From Elephas maximus indicus (lineage: Eukaryota > Chordata > Mammalia > Proboscidea > Elephantidae): a stretch of DNA of 64,000 bases. The stretch's first letter is position 1. Every line of letters begins with the position of its first letter. The stretch is from contig NC_064819.1 in assembly GCF_024166365.1 (NCBI RefSeq), forward strand, positions 205,431,293-205,495,292, read 5' to 3'. The position numbers were made by a program, and so were the translations under genes. Positions 21,335 through 32,525 of the stretch are shown in pieces. The notes beneath the pieces are model-generated. The model ran no database searches and was not told the origin of the DNA. It saw only the letters and a list, made by a program, of their open reading frames with translations.

Positions 21335-23011
21335 TCTGCCTCTTTAGTTGCCTGTAAGTCTGTACTGTTTCATAGTGTAATTCCAGAAGTAAGTCAAGGA
21401 CCTGGAACGTAAATTAATGCAGCCCGTATGTCAAAGGCAAGCCATGTATACGTTTATGGCACTTACTCAGGACCCTCCTCACTTTACTTTGAGTTCATGA
21501 CTACTCACTCCCAGTTTTACCTGGCTCCTGCCCTTTGGATCTAACCCCCATTTTTCACACCAGGTCTGCTCCATGAGCTTACTAGTTAACTTCAGTTTTC
21601 CCGATCCCATCTTCTGGAGCTCTCCGAGGACTCTGGCTCAGGCTCAACTCTTTAAATCTTCCCAGTTTTTATTGCTTTAGGAGGACCCAGTGACCTTGTT
21701 CCAGCCTCTTAACCCAAACTCTGGGGGCCCCTTGAGATAGAGGCCCAAACATTGTATGTCCTTGTAAGTGTTTTTAGTCCAGTGGTATAACCTTCTTGAG
21801 ATCATGAAAACACATTTATTCTTTGATTCATTTTATCTAAGTGTTTTGGACAGTTCCATAAATGGTTATGTTGATAAAAATTATAAACATGCTTTCTTTT
21901 AAACTATCTTTCTGAAGAGTATTTGGTGGTTTTAGAAAGAGAATTTTTTGCATATTAGCATGGGGTGTTAAAACCTGAAGTTTAAATAGATGAGGTTGAC
22001 TTTGAATGGTCTAACTAAGACAAGGTGTGAAAAAAAAAAAAACTTATACTTGAAAAAGTCTTATGTGGAAAAAGTTTTATGTCTGAAAGGGCTACAAAAA
22101 TGTTTTCACCACCCAGGGCTGCTTCTGGAAGGACAGAGGTTTATGTTTCCATAAACTCAATTCCAAGTAAAAAAATATCCAGATTTTCCAAAGCTATGGA
22201 TCTGTGTCTTTTGTTTTTTTTTTTTTAATGGATCTGTATCTTAGGCTTGTTGTGTAGATACAGCAGAAAGGAAAGGTGTATCATTTGACTGGGCAGTAAC
22301 CCTGTTTCATATCTGACCAGGTTAAAAAAAGCAGGCCTCTCTTGACCATGTTATTTTTAGCTTTATTGACAAGTACCTCATTGACATCAAGATGGGCTGC
22401 CAGTGAGGAGACCCTGGCTCCTTAGCAGATTGCTGGCTAGAGCCTCAGGAAGAACACAAGGGACCAGTCCACCTGAGAGAACTGGTGGAAGACTTCAGAG
22501 AGGGACAAGAAGAGTGCCTTCTACCCAGGAGGGCTGGTCTGAATACAATGATTAAACCCTCCCGGAATTTATTCTTCGTACAGTGCAGAGTACTTAGTAT
22601 TCACTTAGGTTGTATTTTTTGAATAAATGAATGTGCGATTTAGGTTATGTTAAATTTTTGATCAGAACATAGGGCTCTATTCGTGGTTGAGACCTGGAAA
22701 AAAGGCTCCGGATCTGGCAATCGGCAACCTCACGCTGTTTGTCATCTTCAACACTTCCTTGAGTTTTACCAGTTCTAGAAGGTGCCTAGCAAAGGCTCCC
22801 CCACCTCCACCTCATTAACCATTTTAAGGCCCATTTAGTTAAGCAATTGATTATAACCCCCAAACCCAGGTAGTCAGTGCAGAAGCCTGCAACTGAATCC
22901 CTTGATACAGCAAAATTGGAGCTAAGATATTGAGCAGGGCCTTGTCTGCCTCACCCTTAAAATGTACATGAGAGACAGCGTGTTTAGGAGTGCTGCCATT
23001 TGTGGGGGGTG
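21335..23011. other. Non-coding stretch
   Basis: Mostly unique. 22575-22632 resembles the 3' tail of an L2/MIR element ('cagtgcagagtacttagtat', 'gaataaatgaatg'). A and T runs at 22029-22041 and 22214-22227. No gene seen. Confidence 0.5.
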
Positions 23012-23024
23012 TGGTATCAGGCTG

Positions 23025-23188
23025 GAAACCCTGGTGGCATAGTGGTTAAGTGCTTTGGCTGCTAACCAAAGGGTCAGCAGTTCAAGTCCACCAGGCACTC
23101 CTTGGAAACTCTATGGGGCAGTTCTACTCTGTCCTATGGGGTCACTAGAAGCCGAAATCAACTCGACAGCAATAGGTTTTTTTTGGTT
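23025..23188 (+). mobile_element. AfroSINE, short type
   Basis: Sense copy 'aaaccctggtggcatagtgg' to 'caataggttttttttggtt'. Perfect 13-bp target duplication TGGTATCAGGCTG at 23012-23024 and 23189-23201. Confidence 0.96.
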
Positions 23189-24014
23189 TGGTATCAGGCT
23201 GATGAAAGGTTTTCCTTATTGAGATGAAAGCCCTACTTCTTGAAGATCAAGGTCTTCTCTGTGGCCTGATGGGCCTGCATCGCAAACACACTGTCTTTAT
23301 ACACCCGTTACAGATTTGCTTTGGACTTCTTGTGCTAATAAGGAAAGCTAAATCTCAGCAATGGGTGAGAAAAGATAGGGCTTGTAGGGTCTCAAAGTTT
23401 CTAAGAGGCAACTTTGCTGAAGACAAGACAAGGGAAGTTAGGGAGCTAGGCCTAGGACCCAGAATCCATTTTTAAAGTGACCTTGTACTTCTTATGCCAA
23501 GGAATAAAACATTGACATGGTGTAGTCCAATGGCTAAGTGTCACCTTTCTTAGGAGTTTGGTGTATTCAGCCTACTACTTCTGCTTTTATTGTTCCTCCC
23601 CTTCTAGTCTATTATTTCCGGGTTTACAGATCAGTGAATGAAAGGCTTGGCTATTTAAGATTCTGGTTGAGGTGAGGAAAGCAGGAATGTAAGTTTGATG
23701 AGGAAGGGGGAGGGAAGAGCAGTCAGCAGCTATATGTTCCCAGAGAGGTTGGCAGGAGCGGGGCCACAGAATGGAATGAGAAGTGCTGAATGAAACTCTG
23801 TGTATCTTGTATACACCAGTAATTCTGAGGAGGGAGCCAGGAAGTAGGTAGCTGGGCATGTGGGCTGTCAGAGTAGCCAGGTCTGTTGAGAAGACATGTT
23901 TGAGGAAAAACTCTTGCTTTACCAGGAATGGATCCTGAAATGTCAGGGCAAAATAAATGAATGAATGCTAAGTATCCTCTGAATGTGAATGAAATCACTG
24001 GAGAACATCAACAT

Positions 24015-24060
24015 CAATTATGACTGTGGATAGCCATACTAACTGAGTACTGTCAAAACG
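24015..24060 (+). repeat. Motif copy 1 of a diverged direct repeat
   Basis: The segment from 'caattatgactgtggatagc' onward is about 80% identical to 24832-24877 in the same orientation, without gaps. The family is not recognised. Confidence 0.7.
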
Positions 24061-24508
24061 AAGGGAACGTTAGGGAGCTCGCCAAGCTGGGGGTGAGAAA
24101 ATGTTGATTGCTATGGTGAGTACTTTTTTCATGGTGAGTAGACAAAAAGAGGTTTTTTTTGTTTTTTTTTTTTAAATGACTATTACCTTTTCAAGAGTAA
24201 ACAGTCAGTAACTGTCTTAGAGGGGCAATACTTGTGAACCAGGCTCTAGGGGGTTGAAGAAAAAGCCTGCCCAAAAGTTAAACATCTAAAGTAAATAAAA
24301 TTTTTATAAAGAAAGTGCATTGTGTATGTATAAAGAAAGTATAAAACCTCTGTGTGTGTTTCTTTAAAAAAACTTTTATTTATGAGGCTAGCACTCAGAC
24401 ATTTTTTCTTGGGCCATTGGACTTTAGATATATTTGACCATTTAGAATTCAGGAAGAATTGGGTATCTTGGTGCATGTACAAATTCCTAGAGTGGCATCT
24501 CCAAATAT

Positions 24509-24510
<2 letters not shown>

Positions 24511-24541
<31 letters not shown>
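24511..24541 (+). repeat. Compound microsatellite (TC)n(AC)n
   Basis: Uninterrupted TC dinucleotides followed by AC dinucleotides, about 31 bp. Confidence 0.95.
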
Positions 24542-24831
24542 AGACTATAACAGAATTGTTGTTTTGTCAAAGTTTGATGGTTTTCAGTTTTTGGAAGTTG
24601 AATGTTACCAGTTTACTCATTGCCCCTCTGGGAAATGTAGTCCACCTGCCATAGATGAAAATATTGCCAAACTCTCTCCTACATTGCTGAAAGGCCCAAG
24701 GAAAAAAATGTATTTTATAACTGACAAAAATATAGGGCCACTTCTTAAGTGTTCTCTCGGGCATTCAAATTGAAACTCAGAACATCTCTATTGATCGTGT
24801 TGTGCTAATTAAAGTATATTGATATCAGCGC

Positions 24832-24877
24832 CAATTATGACAGTGGAAATCCATACTAAATGACTACCATCAAGACT
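24832..24877 (+). repeat. Motif copy 2 of a diverged direct repeat
   Basis: Matches 24015-24060 (for example 'ccatactaa' and 'tatgac' conserved). See that entry. Confidence 0.7.
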
Positions 24878-25477
24878 GTATCAAAAGAAACAACATAAAT
24901 GTTGTTCCCATCACAATTTTAATAATTTTAAATGGGATACGTAAAAATAAACATGAAAAATAGAATATGATTCCTACCTTCTATATTAATGCTCATCGCT
25001 ATCAATATTTTTTCTAGAAACGCTTTTAAGGATTTGTGTTTGTCTTTCCATCATTCTCCCCACTATTCCCACCTCACTCCTTCCGGACACCCGTTTTTGT
25101 CTGAAGGCTGACAATCCATTCCTTGACAGCCACCTTGGGATCAATGCAGGAGCAGTGGGCCATCCAAGCTTTTCTATGGCATTTTGAATTTAAAGTGGGG
25201 AAGTATGAGGAGTGTGGTATGAGAAACATGGTAAAGAGTAGAAGAAAGACTCTCCCATAGAGAAGGCTGTGAGATGTAAAATTTACAAGTTGTCAATAGT
25301 CATAGATCCTATCATTTATGGAGAACTGCTCTAAGGTAAGAAAGAATGAGATTGACACACCAAGAAGAGCAGAGACAGGACATGGAGAAATAGTCCTGTC
25401 AGTATTCAAGCCCATGGTTCCATTATTTCTCTGGATCACTGCCCATCCTGGGATTTGGTTATTTGATAGCCTTGGGT

Positions 25478-25676
25478 TGCATGGGAGATAAGCACTGGAC
25501 TGCTAACCAAAAGGTTGGCAGTTTGAGTTCACCCAGAGGTGACTTAGAAGAAAGACCTGGCAATCTAGTTCCAAAAAGTCAACCACTGAAAACTCTGTGG
25601 AGCACAGTTCTCCTCTGACACACATGGGAACCCCATGAGTTGGAATTGACTTCTCAGCAACTGGTTTGATTCTTTT
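25478..25676 (+). mobile_element. AfroSINE, long type; left part of a duplicated block
   Basis: Sense long-type copy: head 'gcactggactgctaaccaaa', long block 'aagacctggcaatctagttc' and 'tcaaccactgaaaactctgt', tail 'tctcagcaactggtttgatt'. From 25515 on, the SINE plus about 110 bp of following sequence is repeated at 30323-30594. Confidence 0.9.
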
Positions 25677-25786
25677 GGTTTTTGTCCTAAACTGCTCTTG
25701 CTTAGGTTTTGGGCCATTTAAAAAGAGTCTTATTCCGTAAATCTGGCAAAGTCCTAGGAATGAATATGGAAAACAATCCCAGGAAA
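25515..25786 (+). repeat. Recent local duplication, copy 1
   Basis: 272 bp, matching 30323-30594 with 7 mismatches and no gaps (97.4%). The repeated block includes about 110 bp of non-SINE sequence (from about 25677), so it is not merely two independent SINE insertions. Confidence 0.95.
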
Positions 25787-25887
25787 ATTATTTCAAGGAG
25801 TAGTAATTAGAAATATTAATCCATAGCCAGCTCTACCCACGGCGTGAAGTATAGGCCGAATATGTACCATGGGCCACAACACACATA

Positions 25888-26033
25888 TAATCCATTGTCA
25901 TTGAGTCAATTCAGACTCACAGCAACCCTACAGGACAGAGTAGAACTGCCTCATAGGTTTTCCAAGGAGTGGCTGGTGGATTTGAACTGCAGACCTTTTG
26001 GTTAGCAGCCGAACTCTTAACCAGGGCTTCTAA
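25888..26033 (-). mobile_element. AfroSINE, short type
   Basis: Antisense copy: tail 'ccattgtcattgagtcaatt', body 'cctacaggacagagtagaac', head 'ttagcagccgaactcttaac'. The outermost head is missing. Confidence 0.92.
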
Positions 26034-26055
26034 CCCGCATATCGTGTTTTTAAAA

Positions 26056-26578
26056 TATGTTGCAAATATTTTGATATTCCTCTCTCCCTTCAGAGGTGGA
26101 ATCTAGTTCCCCTTCGTCTTGCATATGGACCCTATTTAGTGATTTGCTTCTAACAAGTAGAATATGGCAGAAGTGATGTTATGTGTCTTCCAAGACCGGG
26201 TCTTAAAAGAGGATAACTTCCACCGGGCTCTCTTGCTTCTGATCACTTGTTCTGGAATGGCTGTCATGCAGACACTCAAGCAGCCCTGGGAGATACCCAC
26301 ATGATGGGGAACTGAAGCCTTCTGCCAATAGCCAGCACCAACTTGCCAGCCGTGTGAGGGGGCCATCTTGAAAGTGGGTCCTCCAGTTCCAGTGAAGCCT
26401 TCAGACCACCACAGTCCTGGTTAGCCTCTTGACTGCAATCTCATGACAGACCTGGAATGAGACTACCCAGCCAGCCCACTCCTGAATTCCTGACCCACAG
26501 ATATAATAAAATCTTTATTGTTGTTTTAACAACTACATTTTTAGGAAATTTGTTATGTAGTAACAGATAACTAATACA
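26056..26578 (+). mobile_element. MLT1-type MaLR solo LTR
   Basis: Sense LTR-like unit of about 520 bp with the usual closing motifs 'tataataaaatctttattgt' and 'cagataactaatacatc'. Middle phrases such as 'gaatatggcagaagtgatgt' are typical of ancient MaLR LTRs. No internal retroviral sequence is attached. Confidence 0.78.
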
Positions 26579-27928
26579 TCACACTATATTTAAAACAAGA
26601 AGAAATTATTCTAAAGAGATTTAGTCAATCAGCTTCAATTGTAAGTAGTGGCAGAGATTGCACAATAGGCAACCCAGTCAGAGAAACAAATGAAGTTCAT
26701 GATTTAGAAGTTTGTTCCTCCTTGAACTTGGATTTCAGGTAGGAGACACAATTAGTGAAGGCCTGAGAATAGGTAGGAATAGATTGCCGAATATGAAAAA
26801 AAGGAAAATAGAATAATATTGTGGTCAAGACTAAGAGTTTTGGACTGAAACATCTTTTGATTCAATTCTGACTAGTGGGGTGGATTCCATAAAAGCGTTC
26901 CCAAAGTGAAGGGATTGGAGGGGGGGGCAGTGGTGGTGATAGATGGAGATGGAAAGTGGCCATGAAGAGGCACAAGACCAATCACATTGTAAGCGCACGA
27001 CATTCTCAGTGAAATTCGACTTTGCCACGTAGTAATTATGTGCCATGCTGTGTACATACTCTGTAGCTTTTTTCTAAAAACATATTTGTGAGTACATTTT
27101 TTCCAACACTATTTTCCTAAGACACATTCCACATCAATGACCAGGAACAGCCAGAAGCAAAACCCACCAAGTCTTGCTTATTTTTTGTTCTCTCTTTGCT
27201 GATATACATCAGTACTCAAGATAACTGAATTGATAATTTTCCTACCTACAGTAGAATTGTTTTATAAATTCTTCAGCTAGACTACATGTAATCTGCCTGG
27301 ATGTCTATGGAATTAAAAGCCAGTAAACTGCTCTATTTTGTACTTGTGTGGTTACGGCTCTCTTGGCACGAAGAAAGGATATTTTTGCCTCTGTTTGCTG
27401 ACATGATCTACAGAGCCCAGTTGAGAAAACCCTCTGAGTGAAAACAAACAAAGACCCACCAGAACAAATTAGGGACAGGAGAACTTTGAGACAGTGTAAG
27501 TGTTGTGAAACCATCAGAACGTTAGGATTTAGGATGCTCCTTTAAAGTTTTTTAGAATTCCTGAGAACTCTCCTTGGGAGATGTTTTTGCTTTCACTGGC
27601 CTGACAGCATGAAGGTGCACGTGAAAACTGAAGACTGTGAAAACATTCTCAGCAATAGCCAAGCTGGCAGCAAATGTCTAAAAACTGCATTTTCACAGCT
27701 CTGTCAGGATATGAAAAAATTGCCTGTCATCTGTTTTATAAAATTAAAGACGATTTAAGGCAATTGAAGTTTCTATTTCCTCCAAGGAGAAAATGGAGTT
27801 TACAAACTTCTGGTGTATATATGAATGCATGACTTACTTCAGATCATCATTTTAGCTGAAATATGTTGTCATACCAACGCTCACCTGAGGTGCATTTCAC
27901 TTATAGCAAATCTTTATTTTAACTCTCC
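26579..27928. other. Non-coding unique stretch
   Basis: No repeats recognised, AT-rich, only chance frames. 27560-27900 is free of repeats and could contain conserved regulatory sequence, but nothing in the window itself proves that. Confidence 0.5.
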
Positions 27929-27942
27929 TTAAATGGTAGGCA

Positions 27943-28111
27943 GAAACCCTGGTGGCGTAGTGGTTAAGTGCTACGGCTGCTAACCAAGAGGTCAGCAGTT
28001 CGAATCTGCCAGGTGCTCCTTGAAAACTCTATGGTGCAGTTCTACTCTGTCCTATAGGGTCACTATGAGTCGGAATCGACTCAACGGCAGTGGGTTTGGT
28101 TTTGGTTTTGG
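27943..28111 (+). mobile_element. AfroSINE, short type, well preserved
   Basis: Close to family consensus: 'gaaaccctggtggcgtagtg', box B 'gttcgaatctg' (near the usual gttcgaatcc), tail 'cggaatcgactcaacggcag' and a (ggtttt)n end. Perfect 14-bp target duplication TTAAATGGTAGGCA at 27929-27942 and 28112-28125. It looks like one of the younger copies. Confidence 0.97.
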
Positions 28112-28125
28112 TTAAATGGTAGGCA

Positions 28126-28689
28126 TTGATCTGTTGCTGGGTAAATGGATTAAAGAGCATAGCCTTGGCCAACTTAATAAAGAGGCAGATTTAAAAAAAT
28201 TTCAAGCAACCATATGTAGAAACATAATGAAGCCTATCCAATTCTAATTCCACCATTAATTTGCACCTGAAAGAACAAGCAAGGTATGCTTTAGTACATC
28301 AGGGAGGTATCCCGGATATTAGCCATTCAGGATATCAAGTGGGACCTAGAGAAGATTACAAAGATTTTAAAGTAATAGACTGAAACAATCAGATGTGAGA
28401 AAGAACATTGATCTCAGCTTTCTGGATTAGCTGCCTTTTAATGCTCGTGAAGTAAAACTTGAGAGGAAAAGGAAAGGAATTTCAGCCATCAGGTTACATG
28501 AAGAGCAGGTATCAGCAGATCTCAGTAGTCTCAGCCAGGCTGGGCCAGAATGTTCTTAGGTAATCAGGTGTGGCTTTACTGGTACCGAGCTATCATCCCA
28601 AGGGGACCTGCTAGAAAAAGCCTGTCTCTGCCGTTATGCAGCGTGACCTTTGGTGCTTTAACTTTCCTTTCTCGCCTCTAGAAGGTTAA
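28126..28689. other. Non-coding unique stretch
   Basis: Unique sequence. Nothing recognisable. Confidence 0.5.
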
Positions 28690-28880
28690 GAGCTACAGCA
28701 ACATGGGTAAGGGCTCTTGGGCTTGAGTTCTGCTCTGACGTTACGTGTACTGGGTCTTGGGTGAGTTACATAGCTTTCCTGTCTTATGAAATGGGAATGC
28801 TTACTTCACAGAGTACACCGATCTTAGAGCGCTTTGCACGGAACCTGGAATATGGTAAGGATTCAGTTCCCATGAGCTAC
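28690..28880 (+). mobile_element. MIR SINE
   Basis: MIR order: 'gcttgagttctgctctgacg', 'gtcttgggtgagttacatag', 'tcttatgaaatgggaatgct', 'gcgctttgcacggaacctgg'. Confidence 0.78.
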
Positions 28881-28907
28881 AGCAACTGGTTCTGTTAATA
28901 TTTCCTT

Positions 28908-29088
28908 GGAGTCCCTGGGTGGTACAAACAGTTAATAGTGGTTTGAGTCCACTCAGAGGTGCCTCAGAAGAAAGTCTGGCAATCTACTTCTGAAAAATCA
29001 GCCACTGAAAACCCTATGAAGCACAGTTCTACTCTGACGTACGTGGGTCGCCATGAGTCAGAACTGACTCAACAACAACCGGTTTAAT
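28908..29088 (+). mobile_element. AfroSINE, long type, head deleted
   Basis: Starts 'gagtccctgggtggtacaaa' but lacks the anticodon-like part of the tRNA head. It keeps the long block 'aagtctggcaatctacttct' and 'tcagccactgaaaaccctat' and the tail 'ctgactcaacaacaaccggt'. Confidence 0.88.
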
Positions 29089-29233
29089 ATTTTCTCACAG
29101 GGAGATCAAGGCCATTGCTTGTTAATCAAAGTGAACCAGCTGACATCATAGGTGGGAAATCCTTCAACAACCGGTTAGCACTAATGATAAACCCTCTCAA
29201 AATCAATATTAGCAGTATATAGTTAGGCAGTTA

Positions 29234-29315
29234 ACCAGTTGCCATCAGGTTGAGTCTGTCTCATGGCTACCCTATGTGTGTCAGAGTAGAGCTGTTGTGT
29301 TCCATAGGGTTTTCA
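29234..29315 (-). mobile_element. AfroSINE/RTE-type 3' end fragment with its own target duplication
   Basis: Only 82 bp of 3' end in antisense ('gccatcaggttgagtctgtc'), but flanked by a perfect 13-bp target duplication AGTTAGGCAGTTA (29221-29233 and 29316-29328). It is therefore a genuine, strongly 5'-truncated insertion rather than a decayed longer one. Confidence 0.9.
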
Positions 29316-29328
29316 AGTTAGGCAGTTA

Positions 29329-29878
29329 CCAATTACTACTTCTTCCACACTCAACTATTTCATAATGACGATATGTTTAGAACAGTGATTCAAAAACAAA
29401 AAGAAACCCAGACTTGGTTAAGATTTATTTTGCTTCTCTTCAGAAAAGGACAATATTTGAGTGGTGTGCTAAGAAAAACCATAGCATTTTAAAAGGTACC
29501 TTATGTGAACTGAATAGTGAAAGGAGAAAAGCACATGAAAAAAGTATGTTACTATTTTAAAATGCTTTTAAACCATATTAGAAGCCACAAACTAAGTTTT
29601 GTGCGGTTTTTGCCACTGAGCACGGCTGGGATTTGTCTTCTTATGTCACCAGTAGAGACCCTGGCACTCGCCATTCTGTTAGTGATGTTCATGGGGGCTT
29701 CCATCTGTTAAATACATTCTGTCACTTAAAAAAAAATGTCTAGATTTTAAAATAAACTTACATAAAGAACAGATCAAACATATTATAATCTAAAATAATT
29801 CAATGGGAATTCAGCGTGAACATAAACCTACAGGTCTCCATCTTCTCTGGCTCTTTCCCCAAGTCTGAAAAACAGAAG
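29329..29878. other. Non-coding unique stretch
   Basis: AT-rich, nothing recognisable. Confidence 0.5.
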
Positions 29879-30315
29879 TCTTAGTTTCCTAGAGCCACCA
29901 TAACAAAATACCACAAAATGGGTGGCTTTAAAGAACAGTAATTTGTTGTCTCACGGTTCTGGAGGCTAGAAGTCCAAATCAGGGTAAGAGCCATGTTGAT
30001 TCCTTCTGAGGGCTCTGAGGGAAAATCTGTTCCATGCCTTTCTCCTAGCTTTTGGTGACTCTCAGCAATCCCTGGCATTCCTTCGCTTGTACATTCATCT
30101 TCACATAGTGTCTTTCTCCTGTAGGTGTGTCTCTGTGTCTGTTCTCTATTTTTATAGGACACCACCCAGAAGGGATTAGGACGCACTCTACTCTGGTATG
30201 ATGGCATGTAAATCCAACTGATATCATCTTCAAAGAAAGACCCTATTTCCAAACAAGGATGTTGTTCACAGATACAGGGGTTCAGAATTCAATGTATCTT
30301 TTTGGGGGACACAAT
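29879..30315 (-). mobile_element. MLT1-type MaLR solo LTR
   Basis: Antisense LTR: 'agtttcctagagccaccata', 'ggtggctttaaagaacagta', 'ttctggaggctagaagtcca', 'ccctatttccaaacaaggat', and at its far end 'tttgggggacacaattca'. Gag/pol sequence is absent. Confidence 0.9.
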
Positions 30316-30322
30316 TCAAAAA

Positions 30323-30594
30323 TTGGCAGTTTGAGTTCACCCAGAGATGACTTAGAAGACAGACCTGGCAATCTAGTTCCAAAAAGTCAACCACTGAAAA
30401 CTCTGTGGAGCACAGTTCTCCTCTGACACACATGGGAACCCCATGAGTTGGAATTGACTTCTCAGCAACTGGTTTGATTCTTTTGGTTTTTGTCCAAAAC
30501 TGCTGTTGCTTGGGTTTTGGGCCATTTAAAAAGAGTCTTATTCCGTAAATCTGGCAAAGTCCTAGAAATGAATATGGAAAAGAATCCCAGGAAA
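30323..30594 (+). repeat. Recent local duplication, copy 2 (with 5'-cut long AfroSINE)
   Basis: Matches 25515-25786 at 265 of 272 positions without gaps (constant offset 4808). The left edge falls inside the SINE body and directly abuts the MLT1 end, with short homology ('caaaa') at the junction. To the right, similarity resumes at about 30665-30682 ('tatttaaggagtagta') after a 70-bp segment absent from copy 1. Confidence 0.95.
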
Positions 30595-30687
30595 GATACT
30601 TAGTAACCTAAGTATGACTTGGCATTCTCCTCAAGCTACTGCTAGCCTTGCTCTCTCCTCTACAGCCAAGAGTATTTAAGGAGTAGT

Positions 30688-30745
30688 ACTCTGAGTCGGA
30701 ATCGACTCAACGACAATGGGCTTTTTGCTTTTTCCTTTTTCCTCA
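30688..30745 (+). mobile_element. AfroSINE 3' tail fragment
   Basis: Only the terminal motif is present ('gagtcggaatcgactcaacg', 'acaatgggctttttgctttt'), joined directly to the end of the duplicated block. Confidence 0.85.
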
Positions 30746-32167
30746 CTGGCTCTAACCAGTTCCATTCACAGCTCAACCTTCTGAAATCCTTGCCATTTTC
30801 TTGGAACTGCTCTCCGCCCAGCCAGAGGAGGAAAGCTGGCTGTTCAGAGTTTACTGTGAATGAAAGGAGAGAAGCTTTGCCCAGCCCCTACGGGAGTCTA
30901 CGTTCTCCCAGGCTGGTGTTAAAGGAACATCCCTCTGCAAGCAAGACCAAGGGTTGTACCACTACCAACCCCTGCCCTCTGAGATAGGAAGCAGGAAGAG
31001 TTGGGCTGAGAGATAGGATGGGAGCAGGCATCATCAGAAACACAGACGACACACACATGTGGGTCATGTATTTACCACTGTCAGAAGGGAACATTGGTCA
31101 TTTTCATCAAAGCCTGTGCTTGTTCTCTAAGAATTCATTTGTACTGTGAATGACCTGAATCTCAAATTATCTAAGTTCCTTAAAGTTGCAAAGATCATAT
31201 TCATTTCATTTCAATGAATAAATATGTTTGCTTTATAATGGCACTTGGGCTTTCATTTGAAAAATGTAGAGGAAGAGCCCCCTCTGTCTTTAGTCAGTCT
31301 CCTAATTACACTAATCTTATTTGATTGATATATTAGGCTCTGGGGGAAAGGGAAACCAGGGGAAAGGAGGCCACAATACAATCTCTTATTCTCAGCTCCA
31401 GACGGCACAGGAAATCCTCAATTAAATTGTACCACTTCCCTCAGCACTCAATAAAAGACATGCATTATATTTAATATCTTTAAACTCATTTATAATAATG
31501 GTTTTATGTGCAATGGTAAAGTTAACTCATTTCTGCTAGACTTCCTTTTTATTAGCATTGCAAAGTAATGCATGCATCTTGTAAAGAACATCAAAAGTTC
31601 AGAAGACTAAATTGTGAACAATTAAAGTTGTCCATTTCTCCCTATGAATTTCCCCCTACAACTCTTCCCTGGAACAGTTTGCTCCACTTTGTAGAGGTAG
31701 ACAAGAAGAGATATCCTCACACACAGCCAGGAAACTACGCCTTTAATATCATACTGGCATGGTTTCTTGAAAGGATTGAGAGGAATATAAGATTCCCCAG
31801 GCCCAGAGGAAGAAACAAATGCAGAAATATTGCATCTCAGACAATGGAGAAAGTCTGGGCATGGTTATGCTGTAGAATTTTTTCTTCTGCTCCTAAGTCT
31901 GACTTAGAACAAAGTCTGCCTTGTGTATACACTTTCAGAAAGGGGTGGCTGGACTCAGACAATTAGTAGCTTGGCACATAGCCTACTAAGTTGGTGGCCC
32001 AAAAAGTGTCTGGAAGTGGTTTTGTTTCCATCTCTGCTCCTCAGCCTGGTGTGTATCACTACCCAGGTACAGAGAGCTGAGGAAGAGGAGACATCTCCAT
32101 CCCCCATTATGCACAACTACACATGCACACCACCTAGAGGCCTGGATGGATCGAAATTGTGGGAATG
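30746..32167. other. Non-coding stretch
   Basis: No repeat is confidently recognised. A 132-codon plus-strand frame at 31568-31966 has no domain and a composition expected by chance, so I do not call it a gene. Confidence 0.5.
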
Positions 32168-32525
32168 TACATTTTTACCTTGAAGCAGTGGTGGTTCAGT
32201 GATAGAATACGCACCTTCCATGTGAGAGACCCAGATCAATTCCTGGCCAATACACCCCAAGCACAGCTGCCACTTGTCAGCCAGTGGAGGCTTGCGTGTT
32301 TCTATGATGCTGAACAGGTTTCAGTGGAGTTCCCAGACTAAGATGGACTAGGAATAAAGGCCTAGCAGTCTACTTCTGAAAACCAGCCAATGAAAACCTT
32401 GTAGATCACAACAGTCCGATCCGCAACTGATCATGGGGATGGGGATGGCGCTGGACTCGGTAAGGTTTTGTCTTTTGTGCATGGGTTCACCATGAGTCAG
32501 GGGCTAACTCAACGGCAGCTACAAT
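32168..32525 (+). mobile_element. tRNA-Gly-headed SINE with RTE-derived body and tail
   Basis: The head 'agtggtggttcagtgataga' through 'cagatcaattcctggccaat' matches tRNA-Gly from the D arm to the T arm, so a pol III promoter was once present. Then come 'cttgtcagccagtggaggct' and 'cttgcgtgtttctatgatgc', which resemble the RTE 5' end, then 'cccagactaagatggactag', and finally an RTE/AfroSINE-like tail 'taactcaacggcagctacaa'. About 350 bp. Same family as 11655-11930. Confidence 0.85.

Larger units (their letters stand above)
23202..25477. other. Non-coding unique stretch with a repeated 46-bp motif
   Basis: Unique sequence. It contains the diverged motif pair at 24015-24060 and 24832-24877, and a TC/AC microsatellite at 24511-24541. 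No gene recognised. Confidence 0.5.

Noticed and set aside
31568..31966. 132-codon plus-strand open frame
   Set aside because: No domain, no splice or promoter context, and frames of this length are expected by chance in 64 kb of six-frame sequence.
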